A stretch of 13,375 nt of DNA, from NCBI GenBank assembly GCA_028281485.1, contig JANQJT010000001.1, forward strand, positions 1 to 13,375, given 5' to 3'. Made by a program: the position numbers and the translations under genes. Shown here piece after piece: positions 7,020 to 12,114 of this stretch. The DNA comes from Phycisphaeraceae bacterium (GTDB taxonomy: Bacteria > Planctomycetota > Phycisphaerae > Phycisphaerales > Zrk34). The notes beneath the pieces are model-generated. The model made no database searches. It saw nothing but the letters and a program-made list of their open reading frames with translations, and was not told where the DNA came from. The first letter of the stretch is position 1, and each line of letters starts with the position of its first letter.

Positions 7020-7457
7020 TTAATCGTTTAGGGCGTCGGGGAGTGTGAGGATGTAGTCTTTGATCTCGTCTCGGACGCGACGGTAGACGGCGAGCTTTTC
7101 TTCGCCGTCGGGGAGATCGGCGGTGAGGTGGGGTGGGTCTTCGAAGCCGTGGTGGATGATTTTGGCGGTGGCGGGGAAGGTGGGACAGGTCTCGTGGGCG
7201 TGTGAGCAGACGGTGACGACGACGTCGATGGGGACGTCGAGGAGGGAGTCCATGGTCTTGGAGGTCTGGCGGGCGGTCATGTCGATGCCGAGTTCTTTCA
7301 TGACGGTGACGGCGTGGGGGTTGAGCTGGGTGGCGGTGACGCCGGCGGAGTAGGGTTCGAGGGTGTCGGGTTTGAGGTGGCGTGCGAAGGCTTCGGCCAT
7401 CTGTGAGCGGCAGGAGTTGCCTGTGCAGAGGAAGAGGGTCTTGATGGGTGTGGTCAT
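7020..7457 (-). CDS. arsC: Thioredoxin-coupled arsenate reductase (low-MW phosphatase fold)
   Basis: A 145-residue protein of the low-molecular-weight tyrosine phosphatase fold. The P-loop CTGNSCR gives the CX5R signature with nucleophile Cys11 and Arg17. The catalytic Asp is Asp107 in FEDPPH. Two further cysteines, Cys84 and Cys91 in VCSHAHETC, have the spacing of the redox pair in the S. aureus pI258-type ArsC, so reduction of arsenate to arsenite with thioredoxin is predicted rather than plain phosphatase action. The reading frame is open to 7514, but its first 19 residues are low-complexity Pro/Thr/Asn. The ATG at 7457 begins directly at the conserved N-terminus (MTTPIKTLFLCTG). The leader has no Shine-Dalgarno and is C/A-rich. 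No arsenite pump or arsR is in the window. It lies 38 bases after the lipoprotein gene and 10 before recG. Confidence 0.92.
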   Translation of the reverse strand: MTTPIKTLFLCTGNSCRSQMAEAFARHLKPDTLEPYSAGVTATQLNPHAVTVMKELGIDMTARQTSKTMDSLLDVPIDVVVTVCSHAHETCPTFPATAKIIHHGFEDPPHLTADLPDGEEKLAVYRRVRDEIKDYILTLPDALND

Positions 7458-7495
7458 GTTGGGCGTGGGTGGGTTGGGGGGTTGGGTGTGAGGGT

Positions 7496-7963
7496 TTACG
7501 GCATGCGTTGCCATTCTTCGGGCAGGCGGACGAGGATCTTGTGTCGCTGGTTATCGAAGATGATGTCTGCGGCGACGATGGTGTAGGTTTTTTCGGGTTC
7601 GAGGAGGGAGCCGATGGGGAAGCGTTCGCCGTGGTGGTTGACGAAGCGGTTGAGGGTGATGGTGGTGTCTCCGCCGACGGGGAGGCGGTTGATGGTTGAG
7701 CCGTACTCGTCGTTGATCCAGATGTGTGCGCCGGCGAGGTCGCGTGCGGTGCGGTTGGTGATGCGGATGGCGGTGCGGTCGATGCGGACGACCTCGACGT
7801 CGAGGGAGTCTCCGACGGGGGTGTCGCTGGGGTATTGGCGGGGCGGGGCGTACTGTGTGGGTGTGCCGGTGGGCTTGAGGGAGACGAGGATGTGGTCGAG
7901 GCCTTCGCAGGCGGGGAGGGTGACCAGGGCGAGGGTGATCAGGATGGCGTGAGTGGGTTTCAT
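7496..7963 (-). CDS. Predicted lipoprotein, function unknown
   Basis: A 155-residue protein with a lipoprotein signal peptide: a Lys at position 2, a hydrophobic core (AILITLALVTLPA) and the lipobox LPAC with Cys19. The residue after Cys is Glu, so sorting to the outer membrane is plausible. Residues 20-50 form a Pro/Thr/Tyr-rich tether. Residues 53-150 alternate in a beta-strand pattern (VEVVRIDRTAIRITNRT, IWINDEY, DTTITLNRFV, YTIVAADIIF, HKILVRL) and suggest a compact beta-sandwich. I cannot name the family. The gene is first in the run leading to arsC and recG. Its leader is almost free of G on the sense strand, with no Shine-Dalgarno. It is divergent from dus, with about 50 bases between start codons. 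Confidence 0.8.
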   Translation of the reverse strand: MKPTHAILITLALVTLPACEGLDHILVSLKPTGTPTQYAPPRQYPSDTPVGDSLDVEVVRIDRTAIRITNRTARDLAGAHIWINDEYGSTINRLPVGGDTTITLNRFVNHHGERFPIGSLLEPEKTYTIVAADIIFDNQRHKILVRLPEEWQRMP

Positions 7964-7997
7964 GTTGGCTCGCTTGGTTGGGTGGGGGTTGGGTTAC

Positions 7998-8003
7998 TAT
8001 GAT
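7998..8003 (+). promoter_or_regulatory. Possible -10 box of dus
   Basis: TATGAT lies 13 bases before the ATG at 8017, so a transcript would have a leader of only about 7 bases. It overlaps another in-frame ATG at 8002, which would then lie outside the transcript. This argues for the 8017 start. Confidence 0.4.
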
Positions 8004-8016
8004 GCCTTGCTTGTCG

Positions 8017-9117
8017 ATGAGCCGCAACAGTGAACAAGTCGAACGGGGCGTGGCGCGACCGGCGGCGTTTGCGTGGGTGGATAGTGCGCCGTTTTTCCAG
8101 GCGGGTCTGGCGGGGTATTCGGATGCGGCGATGCGGTTGATCGCGCGTCGGCACGGGTGTCCGTATTGCGTGACGGAGGCGATGCTGGACACGCTGTTGA
8201 TCGGTGGGGGGCGGGGGCTGAAGCCGGCGTATCTGACGGCCGATGACCACCCGATCGCGGGCCAGATCATCGGGAGCGAGGCGGATGAGATGGCGCGGGC
8301 GGCGGAGATACTGCTTCCGTTTGGTTTTGATGTGATCGATGTGAACCTGGCGTGTCCGGTGAAGAAGATTCGCAAGCGCGGCAGAGGGGGGCATCTGTTG
8401 AGCGTGCCGAATGAGGCGGTGGCGATGGTGCGTGCGGTGCGCGAGGCGGTTGGGGATGCGGTGCCTTTGACGGTGAAGATGCGACGTGCGTTTGATGAGA
8501 GCGATGAGATGGGGGCGAACTTTCACGCGATCATGGAGGGGGTGATCGGCGAGGGGTATGCGGGGGCGACGGTGCACAGTCGGACGGTGAGTCAGAAGTA
8601 TGTGGGGCCGGGCCGGTTTGAGTTCTTTGAGGAGTTGACGGGTCGGTATCGGGGTGCGATGGACGAGGGGTTTTTGATGTTCGGGTCTGGGGACGTGTTT
8701 ACGCCGGAGGCGATCGTTGCGATGGCGACGCGGACGGGGCTGAGCGGGGCGAGCGTGGCGCGCGGCGCGATCGGTGATCCGTGGATCTTCGAGCAGGCGC
8801 GGGCGCTGATGCGGGGTGAGGCGCTGGTGAGTCCTCGGATATTTCAGCAGCGGGACGTGTTGCTGGAGCATTTTGAGTTGAGTGTTGGGCTGCACGGTGA
8901 GCGGGCGGCGGGGCGGATGATGCGGAAGTTCGGGATCAAGTTCTCACGGCATCATCCGGCCGGGGAGCGGGTGAAGGACGCGTTTTGCCGTGTGAGTACG
9001 CTGGAGGATTGGAAGGGTGTGTTGGATGCGTTCTATGCGGAGGATGGTGAGGGTGTCGCGGTGGGGAGCGTCAGTCCGGATGCGACGGGGACGAGTTGCG
9101 GGATCGCTGATGGCTGA
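8017..9117 (+). CDS. dus: tRNA-dihydrouridine synthase family protein
   Basis: A flavin enzyme that reduces uridines in the tRNA D-loop; 366 residues from this start. The FMN-binding TIM barrel opens with FQAGLAGYSDAAMR (27-40). It carries QIIGSEADE (83-91), the active-site loop DVNLACPVKK with catalytic Cys113, TVKMR with Lys154, ATVHSRT with His187, GSGDVFTP (223-230) and ARGAIGDPWIF (248-258). The loop reads NLACP where DusA, DusB and DusC have a Gly before the Cys, and it continues KRGRGGHLL, so this is a separate clade. The helical C-terminal domain is present (about 275-342). The last 23 residues are a weakly conserved-looking tail whose end is encoded by a heptamer repeat. ATG 8002 is an alternative start adding five residues. 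Neither start has a Shine-Dalgarno. Confidence 0.93.
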   Translation: MSRNSEQVERGVARPAAFAWVDSAPFFQAGLAGYSDAAMRLIARRHGCPYCVTEAMLDTLLIGGGRGLKPAYLTADDHPIAGQIIGSEADEMARAAEILLPFGFDVIDVNLACPVKKIRKRGRGGHLLSVPNEAVAMVRAVREAVGDAVPLTVKMRRAFDESDEMGANFHAIMEGVIGEGYAGATVHSRTVSQKYVGPGRFEFFEELTGRYRGAMDEGFLMFGSGDVFTPEAIVAMATRTGLSGASVARGAIGDPWIFEQARALMRGEALVSPRIFQQRDVLLEHFELSVGLHGERAAGRMMRKFGIKFSRHHPAGERVKDAFCRVSTLEDWKGVLDAFYAEDGEGVAVGSVSPDATGTSCGIADG

Positions 9118-9133
9118 TCTCTGATTGCTGATT
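9106..9133 (+). repeat. Heptanucleotide tandem repeat running through the dus stop codon
   Basis: Four contiguous 7-base units: GCTGATG, GCTGATC, TCTGATT, GCTGATT. The TGA at 9115-9117 inside the second unit is the dus stop. On the minus strand the units read like CATCAGC or AATCAGC, close to the CAACAGC units at 1491-1518. The rest of the 53-base convergent gap (to 9170) is G-rich and holds no terminator I can see. Confidence 0.75.
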
Positions 9134-9170
9134 GGGGGGTGCTGGGGAGGCGCGGAGGAGCGAGGAGGGG

Positions 9171-9764
9171 TTATTCGGGGGGATGCTGGTTTAGGGCCTT
9201 TTCGAGTGCGTCGCGGTATTGGTTTTCGGTGATGGTCAGCGGCTGGTCGTATGGTATGTGCAAGGTGTTTTGGGGGTATTCATCGAGTTCGTAGCCCGCG
9301 TCTATAAATGGCAGCATGAGCCAGATACGCATGGTTTGTGTGTCTTTGTCGCCGGGGTCTTTGGCGAATCGGAATAGCTCGACCAGGTGTTGTTCGTCTC
9401 GGGTCTGTTCCCAGAGGATTTGATAGGCGATGGAGGTGCGATCTGAATCGTTGTGTTCGTGGGTCACGATGGCTTGCATGTGGCGTACCACGTCGTCTGT
9501 GTGCGGTGATTCGGTCAAGATCACCCAGTCGTAGTGGTATCCTCTCCATACACTTGTGCGGACGTTGTTGGCCGCGATGGAGACACCGCCGGGCTGCTTG
9601 CTTGTCCATATCGCTAGTTCGTCTGCTCGGATGGAGTCATCGGCGCTGTGGTGGTGGGTGATCAGGGCATAGCCGATGTGGGCGCGGAAGAGGTATGCGC
9701 TGGTGAGCAAGAGGATCAGAGCGGCGACGAGCGACCACGCGATGAAGATTCGTTTCTTTGCCAT
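9171..9764 (-). CDS. Single-pass membrane protein, function unknown
   Basis: A 197-residue protein that I do not recognise. A basic start (MAKKR) is followed by one hydrophobic segment (residues about 6-26, IFIAWSLVAALILLLTSAYLF), then a hydrophilic region of about 170 residues that would lie outside the cytoplasm. That region has mixed helix and strand with no Cys and no clear motif. The frame is open well upstream, so a longer form is possible. However, the ATG at 9764 gives a standard membrane-anchor start and lies 9 bases from a perfect TATAAT on the minus strand. It is third-position richer in A/T than its neighbours, for example around 9240-9480, which may reflect lower expression or a different history. 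It is convergent with dus and 104 bases downstream of the YihY-like gene. Confidence 0.75.
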   Translation of the reverse strand: MAKKRIFIAWSLVAALILLLTSAYLFRAHIGYALITHHHSADDSIRADELAIWTSKQPGGVSIAANNVRTSVWRGYHYDWVILTESPHTDDVVRHMQAIVTHEHNDSDRTSIAYQILWEQTRDEQHLVELFRFAKDPGDKDTQTMRIWLMLPFIDAGYELDEYPQNTLHIPYDQPLTITENQYRDALEKALNQHPPE

Positions 9765-9773
9765 GCCGGGTTG

Positions 9774-9779
9774 ATTATA
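9774..9779 (-). promoter_or_regulatory. Predicted -10 box of the membrane-protein gene (leaderless)
   Basis: A consensus TATAAT on the minus strand is separated from the ATG at 9764 by nine bases, so the transcript would start about 3 bases before the ATG. No Shine-Dalgarno and no good -35 element are present. Confidence 0.55.
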
Positions 9780-9796
9780 GGTGGTAGAGGGGATTC

Positions 9797-9816
9797 CGCT
9801 TGCTGACGCGCGCGGC
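9797..9816. repeat. Imperfect hairpin, possible dispersed intergenic repeat
   Basis: CCGCTTGC and GCGCGCGG pair with one mismatch and one wobble around the loop TGAC, and are flanked by GGCTCGTAA. I recall similar GAGCCGC...TCAGC...GCGG hairpins scattered between genes in planctomycete genomes; that is memory, not a search. It sits in the 104-base gap upstream of the gene starting at 9764. Confidence 0.35.
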
Positions 9817-9868
9817 TCGTAAGAGATCAGAAGCGCTCCCATTCGGGTCGCGGCTAAACGGGGGAGTG

Positions 9869-11320
9869 TTAGTCGTCGGTGTCGGGGGAGCGTTTGATGA
9901 GTTGGTCGAGTGTGGTCTGGTTGGTGAAGGACTGGTTGTCGGCGTGGAGCTGGTCGACGAGGAGCCAGGCGGGGTCTGAGCCGGAGGGTGTGCGGGGAGC
10001 GAGCATGGTCTGTCCGACGGCGAGGATGTCTGCGGCGGTGATGGCGCTGGCGGGTCGTGCGAGGACGTAGCCGGTGGCATCGGCGTCGTCGATGTGTCGG
10101 ATGAGGTGGGCGTTTTCGAGTTTGTCGAGCATGTTTTCGACGGAGCGGAGGGCGAGGCCGGTCTTTGCGGTGACGCGTTCGGCGGTGACGGTTTTTCCGA
10201 TGGCGAAGCGTCGTGCGATGACGGCGATGACGGGCAGGAGCCAGGCGGGTTCGACGAGGAGGTCGTCTGCGGCGTAGTCCATGTGTTTGAACTGGCGTGA
10301 CTTCATGGCCTGGACGGCGTGTGTGACCTCGAGGCCGAAGAGGATGATGAGCCAGGTGATCCAGAGCCACATGAGGAAGAGGGGCAGGAGGAAGAGTGCG
10401 CCGTAGACGGAGGCGGAGGCGGCGTTGCGTACGAAGATGGCGAGGCCTTCGATGGCGGCGACCCAGAGGACGGCGGCGACGAGACCGCCGATCATGGCGG
10501 CGCGGAAGCGGACGCGCGTGTTGGGCAGGAGGGTGAACATGAGTGTGAGGACGAGCCAGGTGGTGAAGATGGGAGAGATGTAGGAGGCGATGCCGCCGAT
10601 GACGTTGATGACGGGTGTGTTCTCGATGAAGGCGAGGAAGTTGGCCTGGGCGACCTGGCCTGCGAGGAGGACGAGTGGGCCGAGGGTGATGACGGTCCAG
10701 TAGAGGGGGATGCGGAGGAACCAGGGGCGTGGTTTATTGGCGCCGAAGATAAGGTTGAAGGATTTCTCGATGGAGGCGAGGAGTCCTGTTGCGCCGTAGA
10801 TGAAGATGAGGATGCCGACGGCGCCGATGCCGCGGAAGCTGACGCCTTCGAGTTGTGTGAAGATAGATTGGATCTGCTTGTCGATGGCTTTGCGTGCTTC
10901 TTCGAACTCCTGCTTCTTCTTGGCGGCGAGTTGGACGGCCTCGTCGTTTGTGTCCTCTCGGCCGGTTGCGAGGGTTTCGCCCTCGATGGTAGTGGAGGGC
11001 GGCGGTGGAGCTTCTTCGGCACCGGCGATGGGGAGGATGATCTCCGAGAGGTCTTTCTTGAACTCTTCGCGTTGGGCGTCGTCGACGAAGGCGGCGAGGA
11101 TGACGAGTGTGATGACGAGTGTGGGGAGGAGGCTGAAGAGTGTGTGGTAGGTGAGTGCGGCGGCCATCTGGCCGGCCTTGTCGTGTTTGAGTTCGCGGAA
11201 GCCGTGCTTGCAGAGCTCGAAGAGGTAGGCGACGGTTTGGCCGCCGCGTGACATTTCGGCGGCGGGGTCGTGTGCCATGAGCTGGATGCGCTGGCGGAGT
11301 TTGTTGAACCAGTTGTTCAT
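9869..11320 (-). CDS. YihY/BrkB-family membrane protein with C-terminal extension
   Basis: A 483-residue inner-membrane protein of the YihY/virulence factor BrkB family (formerly misnamed RNase BN); its biochemical role is unsettled. Membrane segments are at about 62-79, 163-183, 206-224, 250-265, 276-297 and 308-332, with the family phrase AAALTYHTLFSLLPTL at 53-68. Between the first and second lies an unusual soluble insert (about 82-160): a run of four prolines (AEEAPPPPS), then an acidic stretch and a Lys/Glu helix that may be a coiled coil. After the membrane core, residues about 357-430 look like a winged-helix domain (ERVTAKTGLALRSVENMLDKLENAHLIR), as found in longer family members. 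The frame is open upstream to 11512, but the ATG at 11320 is preferred because the extra 64 residues are Arg/Pro-rich antisense-type sequence overlapping yidD. No Shine-Dalgarno; GATAAA lies 6 bases before the ATG. Confidence 0.9.
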   Translation of the reverse strand: MNNWFNKLRQRIQLMAHDPAAEMSRGGQTVAYLFELCKHGFRELKHDKAGQMAAALTYHTLFSLLPTLVITLVILAAFVDDAQREEFKKDLSEIILPIAGAEEAPPPPSTTIEGETLATGREDTNDEAVQLAAKKKQEFEEARKAIDKQIQSIFTQLEGVSFRGIGAVGILIFIYGATGLLASIEKSFNLIFGANKPRPWFLRIPLYWTVITLGPLVLLAGQVAQANFLAFIENTPVINVIGGIASYISPIFTTWLVLTLMFTLLPNTRVRFRAAMIGGLVAAVLWVAAIEGLAIFVRNAASASVYGALFLLPLFLMWLWITWLIILFGLEVTHAVQAMKSRQFKHMDYAADDLLVEPAWLLPVIAVIARRFAIGKTVTAERVTAKTGLALRSVENMLDKLENAHLIRHIDDADATGYVLARPASAITAADILAVGQTMLAPRTPSGSDPAWLLVDQLHADNQSFTNQTTLDQLIKRSPDTDD

Positions 11321-11373
11321 AGCGTGTTTATCGGCAGATTGCGGGGTCGATTGCAGATGTGGGTTTTGGGGGA

Positions 11374-11658
11374 TCAGGCGGGGTCGTGGCCGCCGTGAGA
11401 CCAGGGGTGGCAGCGTGTGATGCGTCGGAGGCCGAGGAAGAAGCCCTTGACGGGGCCGTGCTTGTCGACGGCGTCGAGCATGTACTGGGAGCAGGTGGGC
11501 TGGAAGCGGCACTGACCGCCGATGAATGGGCCGAGGGTGTAGCGGTAGGTGTAGACCATGCCGTAGACGAGTGCGCGGCCGACGTCTGAGACGGGTGAGC
11601 GTCTGGTCGTGAGTGCGGGTGTGGGGTCGGGTGTGTGGTGTGTTTCGTGGTCACACAT
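11374..11658 (-). CDS. yidD: Membrane protein insertion efficiency factor YidD
   Basis: A 94-residue YidD, a small membrane-associated protein that helps YidC insert inner-membrane proteins. The conserved core is clear: CRFQPTCSQYMLDAVDKHG (50-68), then RRITRCHPWSHGGHDP near the C-terminus. The N-terminal 25 residues are a polar extension (HETHHTPDPTP), followed by the amphipathic helix typical of the family (VGRALVYGMVYTYRYTLGP). The protein ends at GGHDPA, so the tail after the GGxDP motif is very short. Its ATG overlaps the rnpA stop by 8 bases (ATGTGTGA), so the two are translationally coupled. No Shine-Dalgarno precedes it. A 53-base gap separates it from the YihY-like gene. Confidence 0.96.
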   Translation of the reverse strand: MCDHETHHTPDPTPALTTRRSPVSDVGRALVYGMVYTYRYTLGPFIGGQCRFQPTCSQYMLDAVDKHGPVKGFFLGLRRITRCHPWSHGGHDPA

Positions 11659-12031
11659 TGGATCGTCGCGCTTGTTTTTTCCAGTGCTGGTCGAGTTGGC
11701 TTGCGGCCTGGCTGAGCCAGCGTTTGTATTGCTGCATTTTAACGGTTGGGTGGGGTCTGATGGAAACGGTGTAGTCGTAGCCGGGCGGGAGGGCGTGTTG
11801 TGCGAGTCGAAAGGCTTCGCGGAGGCGTCGTTTGATGGCGTTGCGTGTGGGGGCGTTGCCGACGCGTTTTGAGACGGCGAGGCCGATGCGTGATCGGTTG
11901 AGGTTGTTGGGAGCGGCGGCGATGCGGAGCGGGCCGGCGTGTTTGACGGCGCGGCGGAGGCGGACGTGGTCGAACTGGGCGGGGGTGAGGAGGCGCGCGG
12001 CGCGGGGGAAGTTGTAGGAGGGCGCGGGCAT
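11651..12031 (-). CDS. rnpA: Ribonuclease P protein component
   Basis: A 126-residue protein subunit of RNase P, which with the catalytic RNA cuts the 5' leader from pre-tRNA. The signature RNAIKRRLREAFR (63-75) carries the conserved RNR-type basic motif. The N-terminus FPRAARLLTPAQFDHV matches the family's RLxxxxEF region, and GLAVSKRVGNA (50-60) precedes the signature. The frame is open far upstream, but the ATG at 12031 gives the normal family length. There is no Shine-Dalgarno; TACCAT lies 6 bases before the ATG. rpmH, which usually precedes rnpA, is not in the 83-base gap upstream; a ClC gene lies there instead. Confidence 0.96.
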   Translation of the reverse strand: MPAPSYNFPRAARLLTPAQFDHVRLRRAVKHAGPLRIAAAPNNLNRSRIGLAVSKRVGNAPTRNAIKRRLREAFRLAQHALPPGYDYTVSIRPHPTVKMQQYKRWLSQAASQLDQHWKKQARRSNV

Positions 12032-12037
12032 GGTGAT

Positions 12038-12043
12038 ATGGTA
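12038..12043 (-). promoter_or_regulatory. Possible -10 box of rnpA (leaderless)
   Basis: TACCAT on the minus strand fits the TAnnnT core and lies 6 bases before the rnpA ATG. It is weaker than the matches at polX and at the 9764 gene. Confidence 0.3.
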
Positions 12044-12047
12044 GGAG

Positions 12048-12068
12048 AGGGAGCAGGCGACAGGCAAT
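12048..12068 (+). repeat. Degenerate heptanucleotide repeat
   Basis: Three 7-base units with a shared AGG start: AGGGAGC, AGGCGAC, AGGCAAT. Shifted by four, two units read GAGCAGG and CGACAGG, close to the CAACAGG unit at 1491-1518. It lies between rnpA and the ClC gene. Confidence 0.4.
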
Positions 12069-12073
12069 AAGAC

Positions 12074-12092
12074 CCCCGGGCGAAGCCCGGGG
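12074..12092 (-). terminator. Strong hairpin after the ClC gene
   Basis: CCCCGGGC pairs perfectly with GCCCGGGG across a 3-base loop. On the minus strand it begins about 23 bases after the ClC stop and is followed by GTCTTATT, a weak T-tract, so termination is plausible. On the plus strand it is followed by CTAACGG. I recall such CCCGGGCGAAGCCCGGG-CTAAC hairpins as dispersed elements in planctomycetes, so it could instead be a repeat copy. Confidence 0.5.
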
Positions 12093-12114
12093 CTAACGGA
12101 CAGAAGGGTAGGTG

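Noticed and set aside
6005..7048. 347-residue plus-strand open frame opposite recG
   Set aside because: It is Gly/Val/Glu-rich antisense sequence opposite an intact recG with every helicase motif. There is no recognisable domain or ribosome-binding site.
7458..7514. N-terminal extension of ArsC by 19 residues
   Set aside because: The extra residues are low-complexity Pro/Thr/Asn read from the skewed intergenic leader and overlap the lipoprotein stop. The conserved fold begins at the ATG at 7457.
7960..8895. 311-residue minus-strand open frame opposite dus
   Set aside because: It is Arg/His/Pro-rich antisense sequence. The plus-strand frame shows complete Dus active-site motifs.
10319..11251. 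310-residue acidic plus-strand open frame opposite the YihY-like gene
   Set aside because: The runs of Asp, Glu and Gly are the antisense reading of the YihY-like codons; the real gene has membrane segments and family motifs.
12032..12114. Possible replication origin or rpmH next to rnpA
   Set aside because: The 83-base gap has no DnaA boxes, no AT-rich stretch and no L34-like coding sequence on either strand. The skew does not change sign in the window.
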